Source: Chloroflexota bacterium (GTDB lineage Bacteria > Chloroflexota > Limnocylindria > Limnocylindrales > CSP1-4). Taken from it: a stretch of 15,827 nt of DNA. This document shows positions 1 to 7,826 of this stretch, one piece after another; the first letter of the stretch is position 1, and each line of letters opens with the position of its first letter. The translations under genes and the position numbers were made by a program. The stretch covers positions 1 through 15,827 of the forward strand of contig JAJYDP010000034.1 of the NCBI GenBank assembly GCA_021777365.1, read 5' to 3'. Below the pieces are notes generated by a model, which searched no databases, had not been told where the DNA came from, and saw nothing but the letters and a program-made list of their open reading frames with translations.

Positions 1-876
1 CGCGAGGACGGCGCGGTGCGCGTGGCGGACCTCGTGCGGGAACTCGGCGTGTCCGACATGACGGTCCGGCGGGACATGGAGTTCCTCCACGCGCGGGGCT
101 TGATCGAGAAGGTCCACGGGGGTGCCACGGCGGTGCCCGGCAGCGCCCTCTTCGAGCCCGGGTTCGCGGCCAAGTCCGCCCTGCAGCAGGCGGAGAAGGA
201 GGCGATCGCCGAGGCGGCGGCCGCCCTCGTCGACCCCGGCGTGGCGGTCGGGATCTCCGCCGGCACCACCACCTACGCGATTGCACGGCGGCTGGCCGAC
301 GTCGCGGGCCTGACGGTGGTCACCAACTCGATCCGGGTCGCCGACGTCCTGGGCGACCCGCGGCAGGCCGGCCAGACCGTGGTCCTCACCGGCGGCGTGC
401 GGACCCCGTCGGACGCGCTGGTCGGACCCTTCGCGGTCTCGGTCCTGCAGAAGGTCCACCTGGACCTCGTCTTCATGGGTGTCCACGGCATGGATGTGCG
501 CGCGGGGTTCACCTCGCCGAACCTGCTGGAGGCGGAGACGAACCGGGCCATGGTCGAGGCCGCGCGGCTGCTGGTGGTGGTGGCAGACCACACCAAGTGG
601 GGCGTGGTGGGACTGAGCTCGTTCGCGCGACTGGACCAGGCGGACATCCTGGTCACGGACTCCGGCCTGGATCCCGCGGCACGCGATACGCTGGCCTCGC
701 ACGTCCACCAGCTGGTCACGGCAGAGCCAAGGATCGCCGTCGCGACGCGTGTCCCGGGCGGGTCCGACGGAGACGAGGGCACCCGCTCCAATGGCGCCGG
801 GACGGCCGCCGGGGACGGTGCGCTGGTGGGCGGTGGGCCGCGGGGGTTTGCGCCCGGTGGGGGCGCGGCCCCGTGA
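1..876 (+). CDS. DeoR/GlpR-family transcriptional regulator, 5' end missing
   Basis: This is a sugar-responsive DNA-binding repressor of the DeoR family. The reading frame is open from the first base, so the true start lies upstream; a GTG at 16 falls inside the expected helix-turn-helix domain and is unlikely to be the start. The visible N-terminus carries the DeoR recognition helix and wing ([13 protein letters not shown], then [10 protein letters not shown]). The C-terminal sensor domain, expected to bind a sugar phosphate, shows [29 protein letters not shown] and VFMGVHGMD. About ten residues of a full-length protein are lost. The last ~45 residues are a Gly/Ala-rich tail beyond the normal family end. 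The stop overlaps the galT start (GTGA), so both are probably in one operon and galactose metabolism is the likely target, though the effector is inferred. Confidence 0.9.
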   Translation, partial: REDGAVRVADLVRELGVSDMTVRRDMEFLHARGLIEKVHGGATAVPGSALFEPGFAAKSALQQAEKEAIAEAAAALVDPGVAVGISAGTTTYAIARRLADVAGLTVVTNSIRVADVLGDPRQAGQTVVLTGGVRTPSDALVGPFAVSVLQKVHLDLVFMGVHGMDVRAGFTSPNLLEAETNRAMVEAARLLVVVADHTKWGVVGLSSFARLDQADILVTDSGLDPAARDTLASHVHQLVTAEPRIAVATRVPGGSDGDEGTRSNGAGTAAGDGALVGGGPRGFAPGGGAAP

Positions 877-1982
877 CCGACACGATCACCAGGGCCGAGA
901 CGGGCCGCCGTCGCGGCCCGCGCTCGCCGGCGATCTTCGCGCAGCCGCACCGGCGCTACAACCCGCTCCTCGACGAGTGGGTGCTCGTGTCGCCGGAGCG
1001 CACCCGACGGCCCTGGCAGGGCCGCGAAGAGACGCCCCCGCCGGAGCACCTGCCCGCCTACGACCCCAGCTGCTACCTGTGCCCCGGCAACGCGCGGGCC
1101 AGCGGCAAGCGGAACCCCGCGTACGACGAGACGTTCGTGTTCACCAACGACTTCGCCGCGCTGCGCCCCGACGTCTCATCCGAGCGCGTGGAACGGGGCC
1201 TGCTGGTGGCGGAGGGAGAGCCGGGCACGTGCCGCGTCATCTGCTTCTCCGCCCGGCACGACCTGACCATGGCGCGGATGAGCCAGGCCGAGGTGCGCAG
1301 GATCGTCGACGTATGGGCGGGTCAGACTGCCGAGCTGGGCGCGGAGTACCGCTGGGTGCAGGTGTTCGAGAACCGCGGCGAGACCATGGGCGCGTCGAAC
1401 CCGCACCCGCACGGGCAGATCTGGGCCGGGACGGCGCTCCCGGTCGAGGGCGCGCGGGAGGACACGGCGCAGCGTGGCTGGCATGACGCGAACGGGACGC
1501 GGTTGCTGCTCGAGTACGCGTCGCAGGAGCACGGCGGGCCGCGCGTGGTGGGCGAGGACGACGACTGGCTGGTGCTCGTGCCGTTCTGGGCGGTGTGGCC
1601 CTTCGAGACGCTGGTGATCCCGAAGCGACCGGTGGGGCGCCTCCCGGACCTCGACGATGGGCAGCGGGAAGCGCTGGCGCGGGCGCTGATCGACCTCCTC
1701 GGCCGGTACGACACTCTGTTCGGGGTCCCGTTCCCGTACTCGATGGGATGGCACCAGGCGCCGTTCGATCCCGCACCCCACGACCACTGGCAGCTGCATG
1801 CACATTTCTATCCGCCGCTGCTCCGGTCGGCAACCGTGCGCAAGTTCATGGTCGGCTACGAGATGCTTGCGGAGACGCAGCGTGACCTGAGCGCCGAGGA
1901 CGCGGCGGCCCGACTGCGCGCGATTGCGACCGTGGCATCGCCGGCCGCATCGAGGCGCAGCCAGACGGCCGTCACGCGCTGA
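873..1982 (+). CDS. galT: Galactose-1-phosphate uridylyltransferase
   Basis: GalT is the Leloir-pathway enzyme that exchanges UMP between UDP-glucose and galactose-1-phosphate in the cytoplasm. I chose the GTG at 873 because it overlaps the upstream stop and gives 369 residues, close to the family norm; the open frame extends further 5' only as a shadow of the regulator. The HIT-superfamily signature [11 protein letters not shown] is at about 176-186, with His180 as the expected nucleophile and His178 a metal ligand. The zinc-site residues are present: CYLC (C67, C70) and His129 in ARHD. The second metal cluster appears as GWHQAP and QLHAHFYPP (H294, H309, H311). All key residues are intact, so the gene should be active. 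No galK or galE is visible in the window. Confidence 0.95.
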   Translation: MTDTITRAETGRRRGPRSPAIFAQPHRRYNPLLDEWVLVSPERTRRPWQGREETPPPEHLPAYDPSCYLCPGNARASGKRNPAYDETFVFTNDFAALRPDVSSERVERGLLVAEGEPGTCRVICFSARHDLTMARMSQAEVRRIVDVWAGQTAELGAEYRWVQVFENRGETMGASNPHPHGQIWAGTALPVEGAREDTAQRGWHDANGTRLLLEYASQEHGGPRVVGEDDDWLVLVPFWAVWPFETLVIPKRPVGRLPDLDDGQREALARALIDLLGRYDTLFGVPFPYSMGWHQAPFDPAPHDHWQLHAHFYPPLLRSATVRKFMVGYEMLAETQRDLSAEDAAARLRAIATVASPAASRRSQTAVTR

Positions 1983-2070
1983 CGGGATCCCGCCGCCGCG
2001 GCCCCAGCGCCGCCCGCGCTCAGCCGGCGGAAGTGTGCGCCAGCCGCGATCCTTCGCCGCTCCCGCGCCG

Positions 2071-2100
2071 CGCGACCCGGCGGAGGGCTGCGCGGTCGCG
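2071..2100. terminator. Possible hairpin between convergent genes
   Basis: A 7-bp perfect inverted repeat, CGCGACC at 2071-2077 and GGTCGCG at 2094-2100, encloses a 16-base loop in the 133-bp gap where galT and the ABC ATPase gene converge. There is no T tract on either side. In a genome this GC-rich such stems arise by chance, so a bidirectional terminator is only a suggestion. Confidence 0.3.
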
Positions 2101-2115
2101 AACCTGGCCCTGTCC

Positions 2116-3228
2116 CTACGCCGCGGCGAGCTGGCGACTCGCCAGCGAGAGACCGCTCGCGTCGTCGAAGAGGTGCACCCGGTCCATCGAGACCCGCAGG
2201 TCGAGCACGTCGCCGGGGCGCACGCGCGCCGACGAGCTGACCAGCGCGATGATCTCCTGGGAGCCGGCCGTCAGGTGGATCTGCTCCTCGTCACCCAGGT
2301 ACTCCACCACGTCGGCGGTGGCGCGCAGCGTCGCGTCGCCGGGCTTGGCCTCCCCCAGCTCGAGGTGCTCCGGGCGGACGCCCACGGTGATCCTGTCACC
2401 CGCGATGGCGGCTACCGAATCCTTCAGCCGGTCGGGCACCGGGAACGTGAAGTCCGCGTTGGTGAGCTGGACGTGCCCCTCGCGGCGGGTGGCCGTCATC
2501 TCGATGAAGTTCATGGCCGGTGAGCCGATGAACCCGGCGACGAACTTGTTGACCGGGTGGTCGTACAGCTCCTGGGGCGGCCCCACCTGCTGCAACAGCC
2601 CGGCGCTCATGACGGCGATCCGGCTGCCCATGGTCATGGCCTCGATCTGGTCGTGCGTCACGTACACGAACGTGGTGGCCAGGCGCTGGTGGAGGCGCAG
2701 AATCTGGGCCCGCGTCTGGGCGCGCAGCTTGGCGTCCAGGTTCGAGAGCGGCTCGTCCATCAGGAACACCGCGGGCTCGCGCACGATGGCGCGCCCGAGG
2801 GCCACGCGCTGGCGCTGGCCGCCGGAGAGCTGCTTGGGCTTGCGGTCGAGCAGCGTGCCGAGGTCGAGGATCTTGGCTGCCTCCTGCACGCGGCGCTCGA
2901 TCTCGGGCTTGGGCACCTTGCGCAGCTTCAGGCCGAAGGAGAGGTTGTCGCGCACGCTCATGTGGGGGTACAGCGCGTAGCTCTGGAACACCATGGCCAC
3001 GTCGCGGTCCTTGGGCGCCAGGTCGTTCACCACGCGGTCACCGATCTTCAGCGTGCCCTCGGAGGCCTCCTCGAGCCCCGCGATCATGCGCAGGCTGGTG
3101 GTCTTGCCGCAGCCCGAGGGCCCCACCAGGACCAGGAACTCCTCGTCGCGGATGTCGAGGTTGAGGTCGCTGACGGCGACCACGTCACCGTAGCGCTTCC
3201 ACACGTGGTCGAACGTCACCGTTGCCAT
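2116..3228 (-). CDS. Sugar ABC transporter ATP-binding protein, UgpC/MsmK/MalK type
   Basis: This is a 370-residue cytoplasmic ATPase of the CUT1 carbohydrate-importer class, which powers uptake by binding to a permease pair. All nucleotide-binding motifs are intact: Walker A GPSGCGKTT (36-44), Q-loop Gln82, signature LSGGQ (134-138), Walker B VFLMDEP (154-160) and the H-loop THD (His192). The C-terminal ~130 residues form the expected OB/TOBE regulatory domain, as in MsmK and MalK. The ATG is preceded by GAGG about 8 bases upstream on the minus strand. No permease or binding protein is adjacent; this family commonly has one shared ATPase serving several importers, which would fit an isolated gene. 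It converges on galT and diverges from the GlsB-type gene. The sugar transported cannot be read from the sequence. Confidence 0.93.
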   Translation of the reverse strand: MATVTFDHVWKRYGDVVAVSDLNLDIRDEEFLVLVGPSGCGKTTSLRMIAGLEEASEGTLKIGDRVVNDLAPKDRDVAMVFQSYALYPHMSVRDNLSFGLKLRKVPKPEIERRVQEAAKILDLGTLLDRKPKQLSGGQRQRVALGRAIVREPAVFLMDEPLSNLDAKLRAQTRAQILRLHQRLATTFVYVTHDQIEAMTMGSRIAVMSAGLLQQVGPPQELYDHPVNKFVAGFIGSPAMNFIEMTATRREGHVQLTNADFTFPVPDRLKDSVAAIAGDRITVGVRPEHLELGEAKPGDATLRATADVVEYLGDEEQIHLTAGSQEIIALVSSSARVRPGDVLDLRVSMDRVHLFDDASGLSLASRQLAAA

Positions 3229-3260
3229 TGACGCAACCTCATCGTCACGCTGCTGTGCAG

Positions 3261-3296
3261 GACCCGGGGGTCATCCGCGGGATCGTACCACGTGGT
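3261..3296. promoter_or_regulatory. Inverted repeats upstream of the ABC ATPase gene
   Basis: Two palindromes sit 33-68 bases upstream of the ATPase start: GACCC-GG-GGGTC at 3261-3272 and the perfect 10-bp ACCACGTGGT at 3287-3296. The second directly abuts a minus-strand TACGAT (3287-3282) that fits a TANNNT-type -10 element; no convincing -35 is seen. A sugar-responsive repressor site is a reasonable inference for a divergent ABC gene, but no known operator is matched. Confidence 0.35.
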
Positions 3297-3314
3297 TCCA
3301 CTGGCCCAGCCGTC

Positions 3315-3350
3315 GCCTGCGCAGGCACCCTCGCCGGCGCGGGCCTGCGC
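3315..3350. repeat. GCCTGCGC repeats able to form hairpins
   Basis: GCCTGCGC occurs at 3315-3322 and 3343-3350, and its complement GCGCAGGC occurs at 3319-3326, making a 12-bp palindrome (3315-3326) and an alternative 8-bp stem with a 16-base loop. It lies in the divergent spacer upstream of the GlsB-type gene. No function can be assigned. Confidence 0.3.
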
Positions 3351-3421
3351 CGACGCCGTCCGCGGCCGGCTCCGCTCACGCAGGCTGCCGCGCCGATACA
3401 CTGCCGGGCGGAGGGTCGCGC

Positions 3422-3691
3422 ATGCTCGATATGGACCTGGTCGGATGGATCGTCGTCGGCTTCATCGCCGGCGGGTTGTCGGGGCTGCTGGTGCCGGGGC
3501 GAGCCGCCCGTGGATGCCTCGCCAACATCCTCGTCGGCGTGCTGGGCGGGATCGTCGGCGGGTGGCTCGGACGGCAGCTCGCCTTCGGGGACCCGCGGGG
3601 CTTCCTCGCCGCGGTGGTGGTCGCGCTCGCGGGTGCCGTGATCGTCCGTCTCGTCATCGAGGCGCTGGCGCCCCACGACGGCCGGCGCTGA
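3422..3691 (+). CDS. GlsB/YeaQ/YmgE-family stress-response membrane protein
   Basis: This encodes an 89-residue, very hydrophobic and glycine-rich inner-membrane protein. Three membrane segments are visible: about 6-24 (VGWIVVGFIAGGLSGLLV), 34-51 (ILVGVLGGIVGGWLG, with the family's typical G-x-x-G pattern) and 60-78 (FLAAVVVALAGAVIVRLV). Length and the internal NILVGVLGGIVGGWLG block match the transglycosylase-associated family, whose members are often stress-induced but whose molecular role is unknown. A GGAGGG ribosome-binding site at 3410-3415 lies six bases before the ATG and fixes the start. A TACACT at 3397-3402 could be a -10 element. It is divergent from the ABC ATPase and 85 bp upstream of the molybdenum cofactor block, with no visible functional link to either. 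Confidence 0.85.
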   Translation: MLDMDLVGWIVVGFIAGGLSGLLVPGRAARGCLANILVGVLGGIVGGWLGRQLAFGDPRGFLAAVVVALAGAVIVRLVIEALAPHDGRR

Positions 3692-3732
3692 GCCCCATGG
3701 CTGCGTGCGGGAAGGACGCGGCGACGCCGGCC

Positions 3733-3772
3733 GGGCATGTGCCTGCGGGGCGGGCACACGGGCCTGCGAGGC
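3733..3772. repeat. Tandem ~20-bp imperfect direct repeat with hairpin ahead of the Moco block
   Basis: Two adjacent imperfect copies (3733-3751 and 3752-3772) share a GGGCA...GCCTGCG...GGC pattern. A 6-bp stem, TGTGCC (3738-3743) with GGCACA (3753-3758) and a 9-base loop, spans their junction. The element ends just before the start of the MoeA-like gene, so it could act as a terminator for the upstream gene or as a leader element. It does not resemble the Moco riboswitch. Confidence 0.3.
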
Positions 3773-3776
3773 GGAC

Positions 3777-4952
3777 ATGAGACCGCTTCGCATCGTGCCG
3801 GGGTCACCCGTGGCCGGGGAGGCCGTGGGAGCCGTGCTGACCCGCGACGTGATCGTGGGGGGCGAACGCTGGTCGAAGGGTCGGCGCCTGTCGGCGTCGG
3901 ACGTTTCACGGATCGCGGATCCGGCGACCGGCGCCGACCTGGGGGCGCGCGGGCGCGAGCCGGGTGCCGCGCCGGGGTTCACGGCGCTCATCCTGGATCC
4001 CGACGAGGTGCACGAGGACGAGGCAGCCGCGCTCCTGGCGCGGGCGGTCGCCGGTGCCGGGGTGCAGCTGCGGGGTCCGGTCGAGAGCCGGGTGGACCTG
4101 GTGGCATCCGCGGACGGAGTGCTGCACGTGCGTACCGCGGACCTGGAGCGGCTGGACCGGATCGACCCGCTGCAGGTCTTCACGCTGTATGACGGCCAGG
4201 CCGTCCACGCCGGCGACGTGGTCGCGAGCGTCAAGATCGGCCCGCATGCGGTCAGCCGGGCCGTGCTCCGACGTGGCCTCGGACTGGTGGAGCGTGGCGG
4301 GCCGCTGGTCCGGGTCGCGCCGTTCGTCTCGCGCCGCGTGGCAACCGTGGTCAAGGAGTCGGTCCGCCCGCTGGCACGCGAACGGTTCGAGCGCGGGATC
4401 GCCGCTCGAGTCGGATCGCTGGGCTCCGGGCTGGCCGGGATCGGGTACGTCGCGGACGATCCGGACGCGGTGGAGGCGGCACTACGGCCGCTGGTACGGG
4501 GCTCCCGGCGCGTGGACGTGATCCTGACGGCTGGAGCGGCCTCGACCGATCCGACCGACCCGTTCTTCGTGGCGATCGACCGACTCGGAGGGCGCGTCGT
4601 GCGACACGGCGTTCCGGCGCACCCCGGCTCGATGGTCTGGCTCGCCCGCATCGGCGCGACCGACCTGCTCGGGCTCCCCACCTGCGGGGCGTACTCGAAG
4701 GCGACGGCCGCCGACCTGCTGCTGCCGCGCCTGCTGACGGGGGAACGGGCGAGCGCGCGGATGGCGGCGTCGCTGGGACACGGCGGGGTGCTGGTCCGGG
4801 CGATGCGGTTCCGCTTCCCGGTGTACGTGCGGGAGCTCGACGCGCCGGAGGCAGGGCCGGCGGGATCGCCGGGCCACCGCCCGGCATCAGGCAGGATCGA
4901 TGGCGGTGCGCCAGACTCATGGCCTGGTCGCCACCGGGAGGCGCAGGCATGA
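3777..4952 (+). CDS. MoeA/MogA-like molybdopterin-binding protein
   Basis: A 391-residue protein with a MoCF-type molybdopterin-binding domain in its C-terminal half. Around residues 247-303 the order DVILTAGAAS, DPTDPFFVAIDRLGG, VVRHGVPAHPGSM and DLLGLPTC matches the loops by which MoeA/MogA proteins hold molybdopterin, although the usual TGG(V/T)S has become TAGAAS. The N-terminal half (for example DPLQVFTLYDGQAVHAGDVVASVKIGP, in two halves around 130-155) resembles the MoeA-related proteins found beside xdh/cox clusters rather than housekeeping MoeA. The ATG at 3777 follows GAGG and was preferred over an in-frame ATG at 3705. Its stop overlaps the next start (ATGA), pointing to translational coupling with xdhC. 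The ~35 residues after 355 are a low-complexity tail. Whether it inserts molybdate or only carries cofactor is unknown. Confidence 0.8.
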   Translation: MRPLRIVPGSPVAGEAVGAVLTRDVIVGGERWSKGRRLSASDVSRIADPATGADLGARGREPGAAPGFTALILDPDEVHEDEAAALLARAVAGAGVQLRGPVESRVDLVASADGVLHVRTADLERLDRIDPLQVFTLYDGQAVHAGDVVASVKIGPHAVSRAVLRRGLGLVERGGPLVRVAPFVSRRVATVVKESVRPLARERFERGIAARVGSLGSGLAGIGYVADDPDAVEAALRPLVRGSRRVDVILTAGAASTDPTDPFFVAIDRLGGRVVRHGVPAHPGSMVWLARIGATDLLGLPTCGAYSKATAADLLLPRLLTGERASARMAASLGHGGVLVRAMRFRFPVYVRELDAPEAGPAGSPGHRPASGRIDGGAPDSWPGRHREAQA

Positions 4953-6127
4953 AGGAGCTCGTCGACACCCTCGCCGCATGGCGGGCCGAAGGGGCGGAGA
5001 TCGGCCGCGCGGTCGTCGTGCGGACGTTCGGCTCGTCGCCGCGTCCCGAGGGCGCGGTGCTGCTGCTGGCGTCGGACGGCCGGGTCGCGGGTTCGGTGAG
5101 CGGCGGGTGCGTGGAAGGCGCCGCCGCCGAGCAGATCGAGCAGGCGCGGGCCACCGGGCGTTCCCGGGTGATCCGCTACGGGATCAGCGACGAGCAGGCC
5201 TGGGACGTTGGGCTGGCCTGCGGCGGCACGATCGACGTGCTCGTCGAGCCGCTGGTGCGGCCCGAGCTGGTGGAGGCGGCCCGCGTGGCAGCGGGGTTGG
5301 AGCCGAACGGGATCGACGGCGCGCGTGCCGTCATCACGCCACTTCCCGGGGACACGCCGGTTCCCGAGGTCGGGCCCCTCGAGCCCGTTCCCGGTGAGCT
5401 GCCGGCGCCGGTCCTGGTCGCCTGGGAAGACGGGCGCCTGGATGGGACGGTCGGCGATCCGTCGCTCGACGCGGAGCTGGTGCGACTGGCGATCGATGCC
5501 CTCGCGCGCGGCACGTCGCGGACCGTCTCGCTTGGTGGCCGCTCGTTCTTCGTGGAGTCCTTCCCCGCACGCCCCCGGCTCGTCGTCGTCGGCGCCGTGC
5601 AGGTCGCGATCCCGCTCGTGGCGATCGCCCGCACCCTCGGCTACGAGACGGTCGTGGTCGACGGACGGCCGGCGTTCGCCACCCGCGAGCGCTTCCCGGA
5701 CGCGGACCGGCTGGTGGTCGGCTGGCCGGACGAGGTGGCCGACGAGATCGGGCTGGGGCCTGCGGACGCGGTGGCGGTCCTCTCGCACGACGTGAAGTTC
5801 GACGAGCCGGCGATCGTGGCGGCGCTCGGTCGGGGGTGCCGCTACGTCGGGGCGGTCGGCTCTCGGAAGACGCAGGTCGACCGGCGGGCGCGGCTGCGCG
5901 CGGCAGGCTGCACGGACGAGGACGTGGCCCGGCTGCGCGGACCCATCGGCCTGGACCTGGGCGGTCGAGCGCCGGCCGAGACGGCGCTGGCGATCATGGC
6001 GGAGGTGGTCGCGGCACGGCACGGCGGCACCGGCCGGCCGATGGTGGAACGGGCGGCGAGAGGCGCCGCGCCGCCGTCCCCACAGCCCGCCGAGCAGCCC
6101 ACGGCGCGGCCCGCGGCTGCCGGCTGA
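4949..6127 (+). CDS. XdhC/CoxI-family molybdenum cofactor maturation protein
   Basis: XdhC-type proteins bind finished molybdenum cofactor, help add the terminal sulfur, and deliver it to hydroxylases such as xanthine or CO dehydrogenase. This 392-residue protein has the N-terminal XdhC/CoxI domain (GSSPRPEGA at 28-36, GSVSGGCVEG at 48-57, GLACGGTIDV at 88-97) and the C-terminal Rossmann domain (LVVVGAVQVAIPLV at 211-224, VVVDGRPAFATRERFPDAD at 235-253, LSHDVKFDEPAI, YVGAVGSRKT, GLDLGGRAPAETALAIMAE). The usual glycine-rich GAGHVA is GAVQVA here. The start is the ATG at 4949, with GGGAGG at 4936-4941 in front and a 4-base overlap with the upstream gene. A ~30-residue Pro/Ala-rich tail ends the protein. 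The MobA-like fusion gene begins one base after the stop. Confidence 0.93.
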   Translation: MKELVDTLAAWRAEGAEIGRAVVVRTFGSSPRPEGAVLLLASDGRVAGSVSGGCVEGAAAEQIEQARATGRSRVIRYGISDEQAWDVGLACGGTIDVLVEPLVRPELVEAARVAAGLEPNGIDGARAVITPLPGDTPVPEVGPLEPVPGELPAPVLVAWEDGRLDGTVGDPSLDAELVRLAIDALARGTSRTVSLGGRSFFVESFPARPRLVVVGAVQVAIPLVAIARTLGYETVVVDGRPAFATRERFPDADRLVVGWPDEVADEIGLGPADAVAVLSHDVKFDEPAIVAALGRGCRYVGAVGSRKTQVDRRARLRAAGCTDEDVARLRGPIGLDLGGRAPAETALAIMAEVVAARHGGTGRPMVERAARGAAPPSPQPAEQPTARPAAAG

Positions 6128-6128
6128 G

Positions 6129-7571
6129 ATGGACCGGGTCCGGGTCAGCGCGCTCGTCCTGGCCGCCGGCGCGTCCGAGCGGTTCGGGGGCGTCAAGACG
6201 CTGGCGCGGCTGGGCGGCCGACCCGTGCTCCAGCACGTGCTCGACACCGTGGCCGCGATCGGGTTCGGCGACGTCGTGGTGGTGCTCGGCGACGCGCCGG
6301 CGCAGATCGAGGCGGCGATCGGGTGGCGTGGCGAGCGACGGGTGTGCAACCCCGACCCCGGGGCCGGGCTCTCGAGCTCGCTGCGCGTCGGGATGGCGGC
6401 GCTGGCGGAGGGGACGGAGGCCGCGCTCGTGCTGCTGGGTGACCAGCCGCTCGTGCGAGCCGACGTGATCGAGGCGCTACTGGGCGCGCTCCGTGACGGC
6501 GGACGTCCGGTGGTGGTTCCTCGGTATGCGGGCGGGGGTGGCGCGAACCCCGTGCTGATCGCCCGCGCGGCGTGGCCGCTCGCGCTTGGGGCCACGGGCG
6601 ACCGCGGGCTCGGCCCGGTGCTGCGCGTCCACCCGGAGCTGGTGCACGAGGTGGCGGTGCTGGGCGCGAACCCCGACGTCGACACGCGGGGGGACCTGGC
6701 GGCGCTCGAGTGGGCCGAGCGCGTGCGCGCCAACCGCGAGCAGGTCGACCGGGTGCGCGAGGTGCCGGACGACCCGGACTTCTACGCGCCGCTGACCGCC
6801 CGGTTCCGCGACGACCCGCGGCGCTCGGGCGACGACGTCCTCGACGTGCTCCGCTCGCTCGTCCGTCCCGGCGAGACGTGGCTCGACATCGGCGCGGGAG
6901 CCGGCCGGTACGCACTGCCGATCGCGCTCCTCGCGCGGGAGGTGATCGCGGTCGATGCGTCGGCCGGGATGCTGGCTGCGCTGCGCGAGAGCATGGCGGA
7001 GCATGGGATCGGAAACGTGCGGATCGTGCACGCCCGCTGGCCGCTCGAATCGGGTGGGCCGGCGGCAGGCGGACCGGACGCCGCGCCGGTCGGACTCCTC
7101 GCCGACGTCGCGCTCATCGCCAACGTCGGCTACGACATCGAGGCGATCGGATCGTTCCTCGACGCGATGGAGGCCTCCGCGCGGCGGATGTGCGTCGCCG
7201 TGCTGATGGATCGCCAGCCGGCGTCGATCGCCGAGCAGTTCTGGCCGGCCGTGCACGGCGAGGCACGGGTGCCTCTCCCCGGCCTCCCCGAGTTCCTGGA
7301 CCTGCTGCACGCCAGGGGTGCCTCCCCGGCGCTGGCGGCGCTGGAGCGCGCGCCGCGTGGCTTCCCCGATGAAGAGACGCTCGTCGAGTTCATCCGCCGC
7401 CAGCTGTGGGTCGCCGGCGGCGGCGCGAAGGACCGCCTGCTGCGCGAGCTGATCCGGGCCCGGCTCGTCGGTCGGAATGGGGGCGTCGGGCTCCGCGGGC
7501 AGCATCCGTCGAGGGTGGCCGTCGTGCACTGGGGTCCAGGCGACGGAGGTCCGGGCCAGGGATCAGCGTGA
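6129..7571 (+). CDS. MobA/MocA-like nucleotidyltransferase fused to SAM-dependent methyltransferase
   Basis: A 480-residue two-domain protein. Residues 1-~195 are a MobA-like NTP transferase, expected to add CMP or GMP to molybdopterin: LAAGASERFGGVK (11-23) is the nucleotide loop, LLGDQPLV (102-109) carries the metal-binding Asp, and GGGANPVLI and NPDVDTRGDL follow. With XdhC as neighbour, the cytidylyltransferase (MocA) type is the better guess. After a charged linker (~195-215), residues 216-~440 are a class I methyltransferase: motif I LDIGAGAGRYALPIA (252-266) and acidic VIAVDASAGML (272-282). No stop or frameshift separates the domains, so this is a genuine fusion unless the assembly has lost bases. 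The methyl acceptor is unknown. The last ~30 residues are Gly-rich and may be an extension created when the downstream coxG gene was truncated; the stop overlaps that relic (GTGA). Confidence 0.88.
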   Translation: MDRVRVSALVLAAGASERFGGVKTLARLGGRPVLQHVLDTVAAIGFGDVVVVLGDAPAQIEAAIGWRGERRVCNPDPGAGLSSSLRVGMAALAEGTEAALVLLGDQPLVRADVIEALLGALRDGGRPVVVPRYAGGGGANPVLIARAAWPLALGATGDRGLGPVLRVHPELVHEVAVLGANPDVDTRGDLAALEWAERVRANREQVDRVREVPDDPDFYAPLTARFRDDPRRSGDDVLDVLRSLVRPGETWLDIGAGAGRYALPIALLAREVIAVDASAGMLAALRESMAEHGIGNVRIVHARWPLESGGPAAGGPDAAPVGLLADVALIANVGYDIEAIGSFLDAMEASARRMCVAVLMDRQPASIAEQFWPAVHGEARVPLPGLPEFLDLLHARGASPALAALERAPRGFPDEETLVEFIRRQLWVAGGGAKDRLLRELIRARLVGRNGGVGLRGQHPSRVAVVHWGPGDGGPGQGSA

Positions 7572-7785
7572 CCGCCGGCGCGGTCGATGCGACGGCGTCG
7601 ATGGCCCTGGTCGACGGCACGGACGGCTCCACGGTCATGGACTGGGTGGCGGACGTCACGATTGCCGGTACTATCACCTCCGTCGGTGCGCGCCTGATCG
7701 AGGGACGGCGAACAAGATGATCGGCCAGACGTTCGGCTGCATGCGGGCGAAGCTCGAGGAGCCGGCCGCGCTTCCGGCGAGCTGA
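7568..7785 (+). pseudogene. Frameshifted, N-truncated CoxG-like (SRPBCC) relic
   Basis: CoxG is a small lipid-transfer-like protein encoded with CO dehydrogenase and related molybdenum hydroxylases. Only its C-terminal half remains. The first frame reads [22 protein letters not shown], the typical strand-turn-helix of CoxG, and then hits a stop at 7718-7720. One frame over the protein continues [18 protein letters not shown] and stops at 7785. Adding one base to the GGG at 7702-7704 restores ...[14 protein letters not shown]..., so a single-base deletion explains the break. About 90 N-terminal residues are missing, and the GTG at 7568 overlaps the stop of the fusion gene. The homopolymer position means a sequencing error is possible, but truncation alone argues that it is non-functional. 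Confidence 0.7.
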
Positions 7786-7826
7786 GCGCCTCGCGCCGCC
7801 GCACGCTGGACGAACCGACCGCCGCC

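Noticed and set aside
597..872. Longer 5' extension of galT
   Set aside because: The extension overlaps the regulator's coding sequence, reads as low complexity, and family homology begins after the GTG at 873.
2557..3231. Plus-strand frame opposite the ABC ATPase gene
   Set aside because: His/Leu/Glu-rich mirror of ABC codons with no motif; the ATPase on the other strand is unambiguous.
3692..3776. Moco riboswitch upstream of the molybdenum cofactor genes
   Set aside because: The spacer is only 85 bp and lacks the multi-stem architecture of that RNA; only a simple stem is present.
3245..6733. Very long open frame on the minus strand (over 1100 codons)
   Set aside because: It runs antisense to four well-supported genes, is Ser/Arg/Pro-rich without domains, and is a product of high GC content removing stop codons.
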